From Mesorhizobium loti (GTDB lineage: Bacteria > Pseudomonadota > Alphaproteobacteria > Rhizobiales > Rhizobiaceae), in the NCBI RefSeq assembly GCF_001510895.1, contig NZ_LPWA01000013.1, forward strand, positions 103,660 to 167,659: a stretch of DNA of 64,000 bases. The letters are read 5' to 3'. The translations under genes were made by a program, and so were the position numbers. The notes beneath the pieces were generated by a model, which ran no database searches, had not been told where the DNA came from, and saw nothing but the letters and a program-made list of their open reading frames with translations. Below are positions 27,263-39,404 of the stretch, piece by piece; the first letter of the stretch is position 1, and each line of letters starts with the position of its first letter.

Positions 27263-27459
27263 AACCCCATCCCCTCGGCGTCTTGTTGCGCCGCAGCAGG
27301 CTAACGCGATCCGCGCCATGAATTCAACCGCTGCAACCGCGCTCGCCACGGCTTGCCGCGCGTGCGTTACGAGCCGCCGATCTTGATTCCGCCATCGGCT
27401 TTCACCATTTCAGTGGCGAATGGCCGAGACCTATTTCGGGCTTATTGCGAGGACATGAC

Positions 27460-27930
27460 ATGAATACGCGCGTGCTTGACGGCGAGATCATCACCACGAG
27501 GTTCGAGGACACTCGCGCCTATCGCGGCGTGCGCACAAGGCGGGTCTTCGCCTTCATCCTCGACTATTTCATCGTTGCGCTGCTCACCATCCCCTTCGCG
27601 ATACTGGTCGCTGTGCTCGGGCTTTTGACCTTCGGCCTCGGCTGGGCGCTGTTTTCCATCCTGGTGCCGGCGGTTGCCATTCTTTACATCTGGAACACGC
27701 TGGGCAGCCGCGACCAGGCAACGACCGGCATGAAGATCATGGGCATCCGGCTCGAGAAGCTCGACGGCACCCGCATCGACGGCCTGACCGCGGTGGTGCA
27801 TTCGGTACTGTTCTGGGCCGGCAATGTCATCCTGACGCCACTGGTGCTGCTGGTCACGCTGTTTTCGGATCGCAAGCGCACGCTGCACGACCTGCTTCTC
27901 GGCACGATCGTCACGCGCACCGATGTCTGA
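27460..27930 (+). CDS. RDD-family membrane protein
   Basis: 156 residues. RDD domain with three membrane segments: the Arg and first Asp lie in RRVFAFILDYFIVALL, the second Asp lies near SDRKRTLHDLLLGTIV, and TTGMKIMGIRLEKLDG sits between. Function of the family is uncertain; some members act in Na+/H+ exchange or envelope stress. ATG at 27460 follows GAGGACATGAC; a start at 27445 is in frame but has poorer spacing. Confidence 0.85.
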   Translation: MNTRVLDGEIITTRFEDTRAYRGVRTRRVFAFILDYFIVALLTIPFAILVAVLGLLTFGLGWALFSILVPAVAILYIWNTLGSRDQATTGMKIMGIRLEKLDGTRIDGLTAVVHSVLFWAGNVILTPLVLLVTLFSDRKRTLHDLLLGTIVTRTDV

Positions 27931-28070
27931 CGGTGCCTGCGTCCGCCATCGCCGCGCCGGTTGTGCTAGAATATGAACAGGCCGGGCCGGTTGCGGCCGC
28001 ACAATCCTGTTGAATTTTTCGCAGGCCGGGCCAAAGGTAGGGCGATTCGCAGGAGCGTTTCCAAGATTAG

Positions 28071-28834
28071 ATGACGCAGCATCCGACCCAGTCGCCGCAG
28101 TTCTTCCTGACCGCGCCTTCGCCGTGCCCCTATCTGGAGGGCCAGTTCGAGCGCAAGGTGTTCACGCACCTTGTCGGCGACAAGCGCCCGAGATGAACGA
28201 CCTCTTGACCCAAGGCGGCTTCCGGCGCTCCCAGAACATCGCCTATCGGCCGGCCTGCGAGTCCTGCCGCGCCTGCGTGTCGGTGCGCATCCTGGCGCAG
28301 GAATTCACCGCCAGCCGCAACATGCGCCGCGTCGTGCAGCGCAATGCCGACTTGATCGGCGCCATGCACGACGCGCAGCCATCGACCGAGCAATATTCGC
28401 TGTTCCGCAGCTATCTCGACGCCCGCCATCGGCGCGGCGGCATGTCGGACATGACGGTGCTCGACTATGCGATGATGGTCGAGGACACGCATGTCGATAC
28501 CAAGATCATCGAATACCGGCGCCGCGGCCCCGACACCTTCATCACCGGCAAGGGTCAGGGCGAATTGATCGCGGTGGCGCTGACCGACAAGATGGCCGAC
28601 GGGCTGTCGATGGTCTATTCCTACTTCAATCCCGATTTCGACGACCGCTCGCTCGGCACCTTCATGATCCTCGACCACATCGCCCGCGCCAAGGCGATGG
28701 GGCTGCCCCACGTCTATCTCGGCTACTGGGTCAACGGCTCGCGCAAGATGAACTATAAGATGCGCTTCATGCCGCAGGAGCATCTTGGCCCGAAAGGCTG
28801 GGAACGCTACGACCACGAAGCGGTCAGTCGCTGA
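28071..28834 (+). CDS. bpt: Aspartate/glutamate leucyltransferase, with a frameshift
   Basis: About 254 residues after repair. Bpt transfers leucine from Leu-tRNA to N-terminal Asp or Glu, creating an N-degron for ClpS/ClpAP. Visible: [20 protein letters not shown], then [20 protein letters not shown], and the conserved cysteines in [14 protein letters not shown]. The frame breaks near 28190: CGCCCGAGATGA must read CGCCCGGAGATGA to give KRPEMNDLL, one G lost after CCC. Without the repair the first part stops after 40 residues and the second part has no proper start. Both sides are conserved, so the gene is taken as intact. Confidence 0.9.
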
Positions 28835-28953
28835 ACATTTTTTCCAAAGCCCAACCTTAAACTGTTTCAAGGGGCAGGAAGCTGGTGTTTCCGCCTCTCG
28901 ATGGACGAGTGTGCCATCAAGCCAGCCGTCTGCAAATCATTGCGAGACCTATC

Positions 28954-29850
28954 ATGTCTTCCCACCATGACCACCAGAAAGGTCTGCTGATCACCGCCAT
29001 CGGCGGGCTGACGCTGACCGTCGACATTCCACTGATCCGGCTCGCCGACGGCAGCCCATGGACAATCATGATGCTGCGCACCGGCACCACGCTCATCGCC
29101 GCGCTGGTGATCTGGGCCGTCTGGCGCGCGCTGCGCGGCAACGCACCACAACTCATCCCAGGCTGGTCGGGACTTGTCGTGGCCTTGTGCTACGGGCTCA
29201 CCGGCGTCACCTTCGTCACCGCCGTCTATCACACCTCGACCGCCGACCTCGTCTTCATCCTCGCCTTCAACACCGTGTTCGCGGCATTGCTGTCATGGCT
29301 GTTCCTGAGGGAGAAGCCGCGGCTCGGGACGGTGATCGCGATGCTGGCGATGATCCTTGGCGTCTTGATCATTGTCGGCGGCTCGGTCGGCACCGGGCAT
29401 CTGTTCGGCGATTTCATGGCGCTGTGCTCGGCGCTGTTCGTCGCGATCGCCATCACCATCTCGCGCGCCAGCGGCAAGGACATGGGCTTCACCGCGCTCG
29501 TCGGCGTCATCCTGCCGCTGGCGGTCGCATTGTTCATGGTCTCGGGCGAAGGCCTTCACGTCAACCAGCCATGGTGGATCATCTTCAACGGCTCCGTGAT
29601 CATGCCGATCTCGTTCTTCTGCCTCGCCAACGGACCGAAATACATCTCAGGGCCGGAAGTGGCGATGTTCTATCTGCTGGAGACGGTGCTGGCGCCGGTC
29701 TGGGTGTGGTTGATCTTTGCCGAGACGCCGTCGCGCAACAGTCTGATCGGCGGCACGATCCTGATCGTGACGCTCGTCGCCCATTCGCTCTGGCAATTGC
29801 ACGAGGGCCGCAGGCGCCGCGTGGCTCTGGCTGTCAGTCACCCGGCCTGA
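28954..29850 (+). CDS. EamA/DMT-family transporter
   Basis: 298 residues, ten membrane segments in two EamA repeats. The first repeat holds LRTGTTLIAALVIWAV and YHTSTADLVFILAFNTVFAAL; the second holds LLETVLAPVWVWLIFAETP. Drug/metabolite exporters of this class carry amino acids or other small molecules; the substrate is not readable. The ATG at 28954 (MSSHHDHQKG) is used. Its 3' end overlaps the convergent AI-2E gene by 13 bases. Confidence 0.88.
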   Translation: MSSHHDHQKGLLITAIGGLTLTVDIPLIRLADGSPWTIMMLRTGTTLIAALVIWAVWRALRGNAPQLIPGWSGLVVALCYGLTGVTFVTAVYHTSTADLVFILAFNTVFAALLSWLFLREKPRLGTVIAMLAMILGVLIIVGGSVGTGHLFGDFMALCSALFVAIAITISRASGKDMGFTALVGVILPLAVALFMVSGEGLHVNQPWWIIFNGSVIMPISFFCLANGPKYISGPEVAMFYLLETVLAPVWVWLIFAETPSRNSLIGGTILIVTLVAHSLWQLHEGRRRRVALAVSHPA

Positions 29851-31035
29851 ATTTTCCTGGCCTCGGGCGTCGCCTCGATCCGCGGCGGCCCGCTCTCTTC
29901 GTCCGCGGCCGGCGCCTGTTCGTCCATCATCTCAACCTCGCGCAGCCATTCGCGCCAGATGGCGACGAGCAGCGCCATCAGCACCGGGCCGATGAAGAGG
30001 CCGAGGAAGCCCATCGTCTTGACGCCGCCGATCAGGCCGAAAAAGGTCGGCAGGAACGGCAGCTTGATCGGCCCGCCGACCAGTTTTGGGCGCAACGTCT
30101 TGTCGACGATGAAGAGCTCGACCGCGCCCCAGATGAACAGCGCCGTGCCGGCAAACAACTTGCCGCTGGCGGCGAGATAGATCGACACCAGCGTGAAGGA
30201 TAGCGGCGCGCCGCCCGGGATCAGTGCCATGATGCCGGTAAGCGCGCCGAGCGTCACCGGCGACGGCACGCCGCTAGCCATAGGCGACGCCAAGCACCAG
30301 TCCTTCACCGATGGCGATGACGGTCATGCCGGTGACGGTCGATGAAATGGTAGCCGGCACGACGCGCGAGATGCGTTCCCAGCGCGTCGGCAGGATGCGC
30401 TCGCCGAGACGATCGACCTGCGCGGCGAAAGCTTCGCCGTCGCGATAGGCGAAGAACAGAGCGATCAGCATGAAGAGCAGCGTGAGCAGCAGGCCGAAGG
30501 CACTGCCGCCCGCGGCCAGCGCGCCACGGTAGATGGTGCCGATGTTGGAGCCGCTCACCATCTGGATCAGTTCGCCAATGCCGCCGGGATGACCGAGATT
30601 GGCCGCCCACTGCTGGTTCAGCCACTCACCAACGACAGGCATGGTGGCGATCCATTGCGGAGTGGCGGAACCGTGTCGGTTGGTCTCGATCGCCCACATC
30701 ACCCATTCGCGCAGCTCATTGATGGCATAGGTGCCGGCAAGCGCGATCGGCACCACCAGGAAAGTCAGGATGAAGAGGATCGCAAGGGTAGCGCCGATCG
30801 TGCGATTGCCGCCGACCGCGGCGAGCAGCCGGCGGTAAAGCGGCCAGCTGGCGAAGGCGATGACGAGCGCCGCCAGCACCGGGAACAGGAAGCCATGGAA
30901 GAAATAGACGCCGGCAGCGACGATCAGCACCAAGAGCCAGCGCGCCGCCGACAGCGGCGGGATGACGGCTGCCCTGAGCGGCGTCGACAGGCCGAACAGG
31001 CGCTGCCCCGGCTTCTGGATTTCAGCCCGCTTCAA
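29838..31035 (-). CDS. AI-2E family transporter (UPF0118), with a frameshift
   Basis: About 398 residues after repair, with eight membrane segments. The family includes TqsA/YdiK-type proteins and Na+ or AI-2 exporters. The first part ends AIGEGLVLGVAYG; the second continues GVPSPVTLGALTGIMALIPGG, the usual core motif. The break lies near 30280 and here needs one base removed or two added, unlike the other breaks in the window. Start is TTG at 31035 with GGGAG upstream. The C-terminus is charged and cytoplasmic. Transported substrate unknown. Confidence 0.82.
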
Positions 31036-31120
31036 TCCGGCGTTTCTCCCCTGCCCGGCAATCCGATGAATGCTTATGCACCATCATAGTGCAGCAATCG
31101 TGACGATAGTCCAAATGATT

Positions 31121-31277
31121 GGCCATCTCCCCCCTTGAGGGGGGAGATGGCCGGCAGGCCAGAGGGGGTCGCCGCGCATGGAGCGGCAACGCCCTTTCGC
31201 CAACAGAGAGGTTGGCGTTCCACGCGCGGCGACCCCCTCTGTCGCCTTCGGCGACATCTCCCCCTCAAGGGGGAGAT
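31121..31277. repeat. Composite nested palindrome (RIME/BIME-like element)
   Basis: Outer hairpin 1: GGCCATCTCCCCCC-TTGA and its exact complement (31121-31152), 14 pairs. Outer hairpin 2: ATCTCCCCC-TCAA-GGGGGAGAT (31256-31277). Between them AGAGGGGGTCGCCGCGC (31161-31177) is the exact reverse complement of 31224-31240, and GTCGCC-TTC-GGCGAC (31241-31255) adds a further hairpin. The whole 157-base unit can fold into a branched structure; it ends nine bases from the parC stop. Confidence 0.7.
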
Positions 31278-31285
31278 TAGCAGTT

Positions 31286-33541
<2,256 letters not shown>

Positions 33542-33973
33542 GGATTTGGACTAGCCGAGCGGGTGATTCGCGGCAAGCGCCGGGTTGGACGTCGGCGGAT
33601 TCGTCGCGCGCAGTCGCCGCGCAAGGCCGCAACAGGTGATGTGAAGGATTTCACGGACGCGGCGAGGCGAACATTCCAGTTTGCCCCCAATCTGCAACAG
33701 GCATCGGCTGCAAGCGGGGGCGCCGGCCAACATCAATCTGTTACATGCGCCCTCTATCCGGGCATGCAATGCGATCTGGGCATGCAAGCGGGCGGAGGAG
33801 AGCCGCGGTCTTCATGACAAATTCACCGCACCATGCAAAGCGTGCCGGCCCGCATTTGCTTTTCGTCGCCGTTTTCGACAAATGGGCCGGGGATCGCCTT
33901 TTTCCCGTCCCGTTCGTCACGGAATGGTGATGGAGCAGGAATTCAAAACACTTTTCAGGACAGGGAACTCGCC
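33542..33973. other. Intergenic region between divergent genes
   Basis: 432 bases between parC and a periplasmic protein gene, transcribed away from each other. It must carry both promoters. Short open frames here have no ribosome site or family resemblance. I see no strong hairpin, RNA gene or operator. Confidence 0.4.
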
Positions 33974-35164
33974 ATGACAATTCAACGCTCAATGCTCAAG
34001 AAACTGGCTTTTTCAACCTTTCTGCTGACCCTGCCGCTCAACGCCGCGTTTGCCGCCGATCCGGCCGTGGCCGAGCGCGTCAAGGCAACGCTTGCCGCCC
34101 AGGGCGTCGATATTTCCTGGACCGGGACCTCGGGTGACGACTCGAATGTCGTTTTGCAGGGCGTCTCCATCAAGCCGGCTGCCGAGAAGGAAGCGCTGCC
34201 GATCGGCGACGTGAAGCTGGAGGGCGTCACCGAGGCCAATGGCGGCTTCGAGATCGCGACCGTCTCGACCTCCGCCTTGGAGCATTCCAAGGACGGCGTG
34301 ACGCTCAATCTCAGCCCCTTCGTCATCCACGACATGAAGGTGCCGGCCGAAGGCAGCACCGATCCGCTCGGCTCGCTGATGATGTACAAGTCGGCCGAAC
34401 TCTCCAACATGACGGTCAAGGTCGGCGACAAGACCGCCTTCTCGATGGATGGGCTGGCCGTCCAGATCACCCCGCCGGCCGACGGCAAGGCGATGGACTT
34501 CACCGCCAACACGGAAAAGTTCAACGCCGATCTCTCGCTGGTCGACGACCCGAAGTCGAAGGAAGCGATCGAGGCGCTCGGCTACCAGAACATCTCCGGC
34601 ACCGTCTCGATGGCGGGCACCTGGCAGCCCAGCGACGGCAAGATGGAACTGTCGAAATATGACATCTCGGTCGAAAATGCCGGCAAGCTCGGCATGACCT
34701 TCGACCTGGGCGGCTACACGGTCGACTTCATCAAGTCGATGCAGGCCATGCAGAAGCAGCTAGCCTCGCAGCCTGAGGGTGCCGACAATTCCGCGCAGGG
34801 CATGGCGATGCTCGGCCTCTTGCAGCAACTTTCCTTCAACGGCGCCTCGGTGCGCTTCGACGACGACTCGCTGACCGGCAAGGTGCTCGACTATGTCGGC
34901 AAGCAGCAGGGCATGTCCGGCAAGGATGTCGCCAACCAGGCCAAGGCGATCGTGCCGTTCGGAATGGCCCAACTCAACAATCCCGAGCTGACGGCCGAGG
35001 TGTCGGCGGCGGTCAACAAGTTCCTCGACGACCCGAAGAGCCTCGAGATCTCGGCAGAGCCACCGTCATCGGTGCCGTTCGCGCTGATCATGGCGGGCGC
35101 CATGTCCAACCCGCTCGACCTGCCGAAGACGCTCGGCGTCAAGGTCAAGGCGAACGAGGACTGA
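33974..35164 (+). CDS. Exported protein of unknown function
   Basis: 396 residues. A signal peptide covers 1-26 (MLKKLAFSTFLLTLPLNAAFA preceded by MTIQRS). The mature protein is acidic, poor in Cys, and built of beta-rich stretches (VVLQGVSIKPAAEKEALPIG, ISGTVSMAGTWQPSDG) suggesting an elongated periplasmic beta structure. GGGA lies nine bases before the ATG. The gene ends in a good terminator and stands alone. I cannot assign a family with confidence. Confidence 0.8.
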   Translation: MTIQRSMLKKLAFSTFLLTLPLNAAFAADPAVAERVKATLAAQGVDISWTGTSGDDSNVVLQGVSIKPAAEKEALPIGDVKLEGVTEANGGFEIATVSTSALEHSKDGVTLNLSPFVIHDMKVPAEGSTDPLGSLMMYKSAELSNMTVKVGDKTAFSMDGLAVQITPPADGKAMDFTANTEKFNADLSLVDDPKSKEAIEALGYQNISGTVSMAGTWQPSDGKMELSKYDISVENAGKLGMTFDLGGYTVDFIKSMQAMQKQLASQPEGADNSAQGMAMLGLLQQLSFNGASVRFDDDSLTGKVLDYVGKQQGMSGKDVANQAKAIVPFGMAQLNNPELTAEVSAAVNKFLDDPKSLEISAEPPSSVPFALIMAGAMSNPLDLPKTLGVKVKANED

Positions 35165-35183
35165 TCTAGCGAAACACTCAAAC

Positions 35184-35213
35184 AAAAAGCCCGGCAGCGA
35201 TGCCGGGCTTTTC
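35184..35213 (+). terminator. Intrinsic terminator after the periplasmic protein gene
   Basis: AAAGCCCGGCA-GCGA-TGCCGGGCTTTT, an eleven-pair stem followed by T residues, 20 bases beyond the stop at 35164. A-runs on the other side allow bidirectional action toward aspS. Confidence 0.85.
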
Positions 35214-35260
35214 GTTTGAGATCGATTCTCTAAGCAAAAGCAATCGCTTGGGCGCGGCTC

Positions 35261-37049
35261 CTAACCTTCCTTCTTCACCACCGCGACGCGCAGCGAAAGC
35301 TCGCGAAGCTGCTGCGGGGTGGCTTCCGAAGGCGCGTTCATCAGCAGGTCGTAGGCCTGTTGGTTCATCGGGAACATGGTGACCTCGCGCAGGTTCTTGG
35401 CGCCCACCAGTAGCATGACGATACGGTCGATGCCGGCCGCCATGCCGCCATGCGGCGGCGCGCCGTACTGGAAGGCACGGTAGAGGCCGCCGAAGCGCTC
35501 CTCGACCGTCTTGCGGTCCAGCCCAACGATCTCGAAGGCCTTGACCATGGTCTCCGGCAGGTGGTTGCGGATGCCGCCGGACGCGATCTCGAAACCGTTG
35601 CAGACCATGTCGTACTGGACGCCTTGATGCCGAGCGGATCTTCGGCCTTCAGCGCCTCGATGCCACCCTGCGGCATCGAGAACGGGTTGTGGCCGAAATC
35701 GACGCGCTGTTCCTCCTCGTTCCATTCGTAGAAGGGGAAGTCGACGATCCAGCACAGCTCGAAGCGTTCACGGTCGACGAGGTTGAGCTCCTCGCCGGCG
35801 CGGGTGCGCGCGGCACCCGCGAAGGCGACGAACTTCTTGGGATCGCCGGCGACGAAGAAGGCAGCGTCGCCGTCGGCGAGGCCGAGTTGCTGGCGCACCG
35901 CCTCAGTGCGTTCCTCGCCGATATTCTTGGCGATCGGTCCGGCGCCTTCGAGCTTGTCGCCTTCCTTGCGCCAGAAGATATAACCGAGGCCGGGCTGGCC
36001 CTCGCCTTGCGCCCAGGAATTCATGCGGTCGCAGAAAGCGCGGCTGCCGCCGGTCTTGGCGGGGATCGCCCACACCTCGGCCTCGGGTCGTTGGCCAGGA
36101 TGTTGGCGAACACCTTGAAGCCGGAATCGCGGAAATGATCGGACACGGCCTGCATCTCGATCGGATTGCGCAGATCCGGCTTGTCGGTGCCGTATTTGCG
36201 CATGGCGACGTCATAGGCGATGCGCGGGAATCTCTCTGTCACCGGCTTGCCGGCGGCAAAGGTCTCGAACACGTCACGGATCACCGGCTCCATGGTCGAC
36301 AGCACGTCGTCCTGCTCGACGAAGCTCATCTCGAGGTCGAGCTGATAGAATTCGCCGGGCAGACGGTCGGCGCGCGGATCCTCGTCACGGAAGCAGGGCG
36401 CGATCTGGAAGTAGCGGTCGAAGCCGGAGACCATGATCAGCTGCTTGTACTGCTGCGGCGCCTGCGGCAGCGCGTAGAAATTGCCGGGATGGATGCGCGA
36501 CGGCACCAGGAAGTCCCGCGCGCCCTCCGGCGACGACGCGGTCAGGATCGGCGTCGAGAATTCGGTGAACCCCACCTCGCCCATGCGCCTGCGCATTTCG
36601 GCAATGATCCTGGTGCGCGCCACGATGTTCTTGTGCAGCGTGTCGCGGCGCAGGTCGAGAAAACGGTATTTCAGGCGGATGTCTTCCGGGTAGTCCGGTT
36701 CGCCGAACACCGGCAGCGGCAGCTCCTTGGCCGCCGACAGCACCTCGATCTCGCGCGCGAAAATCTCGATCTCGCCCGTCGGCAGGTTGGGGTTCACGGT
36801 TTCCGGCAGGCGCGCCTTGACCTCGCCGTCGACGCGGATCACCCATTCGCCGCGCACGGTCTCGGCGATCTTGAAGGCCGGCGAATCCGGGTCAGCGACG
36901 ATCTGGGTCAGGCCGTAATGGTCGCGTAGATCGATGAAGAGCAGCCCGCCATGGTCGCGCACGCGGTGCACCCAGCCCGACAGGCGGACGGAATTGCCGA
37001 CATCGCTCTTTCTCAACTGGGCACAGGTATGGCTGCGGTAACGATGCAT
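35261..37049 (-). CDS. aspS: Aspartyl-tRNA synthetase, with two frameshifts
   Basis: About 596 residues after repair. Charges tRNA-Asp (probably also tRNA-Asn in this group). N-terminal anticodon-binding OB fold ([20 protein letters not shown]), class II motif 2 in [20 protein letters not shown] insertion domain, motif 3 in [14 protein letters not shown]. The frame breaks near 36086, where GACCCGAGG should be GACCCCGAGG ([16 protein letters not shown]), and near 35620, where one base is missing before GTCCAGTACGAC ([13 protein letters not shown]). AspS is essential, so both are best read as sequence errors. The start [13 protein letters not shown] at 37049 is family standard; MT two codons earlier is possible. 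Confidence 0.95.
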
Positions 37050-37169
37050 TGTCATTGCTGAAGTCCGGAATTGCGGGCGAAAGCCCGGCCCTGAAAATTG
37101 GCGCGAAAAGCGCATGAGAGGCCGGCTTTGTCAAGGTAACCGGTCACACAGGCTCGCGGCTTCGGCCAC

Positions 37170-37925
37170 TCACGCGAAGTGGATTTCAGCGCCCTGTCGC
37201 TCGAAGTCGGCGAGGATGGCGGCGGGTGCGGTCCTTTCGACCACCAGATGCCTGATCGCGTCCGGCGCTGCGACACGGTAGGGAGCCGCGGTGGCGAGCT
37301 TGTCGTTGGTGGCGGCGATGACGATGCCGGCGCTGCACCTCACCATGGCGCGCTTCACCTCGCTCGGCCGAATCGAAAGCCGTGACACCGCGCGAGGCGT
37401 CGAGCCCGCAAGAGCCGAGGAAGAACAGATCGGCGCCGAGCTGCGTCACCGCGGCAAGCGTGTCGCCGCCGACGCAGGTGCCGAGATCGCGGACATAGCG
37501 GCCGCCGAGCATGATCAGCTCTACCAGGGCAGATCGGCAAGAGCCGACGCGACGCCGAGCGAGTTGGTTGCCACCGTCAGCTCGATATCGCGCGGGATTG
37601 CCCTGGCGATCGCCTCATTGGTGGTGCCGCCGTCGATGAACAGGGTCTGGCCGGCGGCGAGCACCCCCACCGCCGCCTTCGCCAGGCGCATTTTCTCCTC
37701 GACCGCATGGCTGCTGCGCTGGCTGATCGTTGCCGCGGCGAAGGGCGCCGATGCGACCGCGCCGCCGTAGACACGGCGCAACTGCCCGGCCTTGGCGAGC
37801 TCACGCAGATCGCGGCGCACCGTATCTTCCGAGACGCCGAAGCGGCTGGCGAGCTCACCGGCCAGCACCCTGCCTTCCGCCGCCAGCCGGTCGCGAATGA
37901 ACTGATGTCGTTCCTCGGTGAGCAT
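37170..37925 (-). CDS. DeoR/GlpR-family regulator, with two frameshifts
   Basis: About 253 residues after repair. Helix-turn-helix at 1-60 (MLTEERHQFIRDRLAAEGRV, then VSEDTVRRDLRELAKAG), effector domain with FIDGGTTNEAIARAIP, GGRYVRDLGTCVGGDT and IVIAATNDKLA. AGGAT lies seven bases before the ATG at 37925. The frame breaks near 37523 (one base lost, to read LPxVELIMLGG) and near 37372 (two lost or one gained, probably FDSAEAEVKRAM). With two breaks it could be a real pseudogene, but the flanking parts are well conserved. Divergent from a sugar-type MFS gene across phased repeats. Confidence 0.8.
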
Positions 37926-37944
37926 GCACGATCCTATTTCTTTG

Positions 37945-37981
37945 TGCATGTTCTTGCATGTTTTGCACGTTTATGCAAGAA
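37945..37981. promoter_or_regulatory. Helically phased direct repeats, probable DeoR operator
   Basis: TGCATGTT at 37945 and 37955, TGCACGTT at 37964 and TGCAAGAA at 37974 are spaced 10, 9 and 10 bases, about one per helical turn. CTTGCAT (37953-37959) and ATGCAAG (37973-37979) also form an inverted repeat. The site lies between the divergent DeoR and MFS genes, where autoregulation and control of the transporter are expected. Confidence 0.65.
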
Positions 37982-38034
37982 AGGCGCATCGGATCGGCGA
38001 TGCCGTCCCACCCTCCCCGATGGAAAATGCCGCA

Positions 38035-39267
38035 ATGACCTTTGGCTTGAAACTCGCCCCTCAGCACCGCGTCTATGCCGGTTTCGCGATCTACTCTTTC
38101 GCCATGGGCAACATTTTCCCGCGCCTGCCGGACATCAAGCGCGCCATGGAAATCGAGGACGGCACGCTGGGTCTCAGCCTGATCGGAACGCCGATCGGTA
38201 CCTTGACCGCGCTGACGCTGGCGACGCCTGTCCTGGAGCGTGTCGGCTTTCGCCGCGCGCTGCTTTGGCTCGTGCCGCTGATCGCGCTTGTCTATTCCGT
38301 CGCCGCGCACGCGCCGGGACCGGTCGCGCTATTCCTGATGCTGCTGCCGGTCGGCCTGATGATCGGCAGTGTCGAGATCATCCTCAACGTCGAGGCCGAC
38401 AGGACGGAGTTCCTGCTCAAGCGCCGGATCATGAACCGGGCGCATTCGTTCTGGAGCGCCGGCTTCTTCGGCGCCGGGCTGTTCGGCGGCGCCATGGCGC
38501 ATCTCGGCCTGTCGCCGCAACTGCATCTGGCGCTGGTCGTGCCGATGGTGGCGGTTGCGATGGCGCTGTTCCTCGGCGGCTTCGAGCCGGCGCCCGCCCG
38601 CTTCGCCACCTCTGGCGACAAGGCGCCGATGTTTGCGCGGCCGACGCTGCCGATCCTCGTCCTCGTCGCGGTGACGCTTTCGGCGATGCTTCTGGAAGGC
38701 GCCAGCATCGACTGGTCGGCGATCTACATGCGCACCGTGTTCGATTCCGGTCCATTCGTCGCCGGCTTCACGGTGGCGCTGTTCGCCTTCTCGCAGGCAA
38801 CCACGCGTTTCTTCGCCGACTCCTTTGTCGACCGCCACTCGCCAAGCGGGGTCGCGCGCGTGCTGCTTGCCGCGATGGCGGCCGGCGTACTTATCGTCTT
38901 CTTCTCGCCCCTGCCGTTCGTCTCGATGCTGGGCTTTGCCCTGTTGGGCATCGGCAGCAGCGCCCTCTTTCCGCTGGCGATCTCCGCGGCGGCGCAACGG
39001 ACGGATCGCCCGGCGGCGATCAATGTCGCGGCGCTTTCGCAGATATCCTTCATCGCTTTCCTGCTCGGTCCGCCGTTGCTCGGCTTCGTGTCGGACCATT
39101 GGGGCATCCGCTCGGCCTACGGGATCGGCATTCCCTTCATCGCGCTCAGCCTGCTGACCGCGGGCTCGCTTGGCCGGCGGCCTGCCGCAGAGGCCGTCAA
39201 TGCGATTCCAGGCGAGGCGCCGTCTACGGTCGTGCAGGAGATGAAAATACGAGCCGGCAAAGCTTAG
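38035..39267 (+). CDS. MFS transporter, FucP/YbjJ-like
   Basis: 410 residues with twelve membrane segments. The loop FPRLPDIKRAMEIEDGTLGL after the first helix is typical of the YbjJ/fucose-permease-like MFS group, and GASIDWSAIYMR in the middle fits the same group. GGAAAA precedes ATG 38035; ATG 38020 is in frame but lacks a ribosome site. Divergence from a DeoR regulator suggests a sugar or sugar-derivative substrate. That is inference from context. Confidence 0.85.
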   Translation: MTFGLKLAPQHRVYAGFAIYSFAMGNIFPRLPDIKRAMEIEDGTLGLSLIGTPIGTLTALTLATPVLERVGFRRALLWLVPLIALVYSVAAHAPGPVALFLMLLPVGLMIGSVEIILNVEADRTEFLLKRRIMNRAHSFWSAGFFGAGLFGGAMAHLGLSPQLHLALVVPMVAVAMALFLGGFEPAPARFATSGDKAPMFARPTLPILVLVAVTLSAMLLEGASIDWSAIYMRTVFDSGPFVAGFTVALFAFSQATTRFFADSFVDRHSPSGVARVLLAAMAAGVLIVFFSPLPFVSMLGFALLGIGSSALFPLAISAAAQRTDRPAAINVAALSQISFIAFLLGPPLLGFVSDHWGIRSAYGIGIPFIALSLLTAGSLGRRPAAEAVNAIPGEAPSTVVQEMKIRAGKA

Positions 39268-39404
39268 AGGCCCCTAGCCGATTGGTAGCCCATGTCCCTC
39301 GGTCGGGGGCAAGAATGTGACCGTGTTCGTGTCGCATTTGCCGCTGGCATTGACGGGATCTATGGTCCAAGAAGAGGTCACAGATCCGTGATTGCCTCTC
39401 TTCA

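Noticed and set aside
39268..39404. Short minus-strand frame between the two MFS genes as a transposase remnant
   Set aside because: A few residues look suggestive, but there is no conserved transposase motif or terminal repeat.
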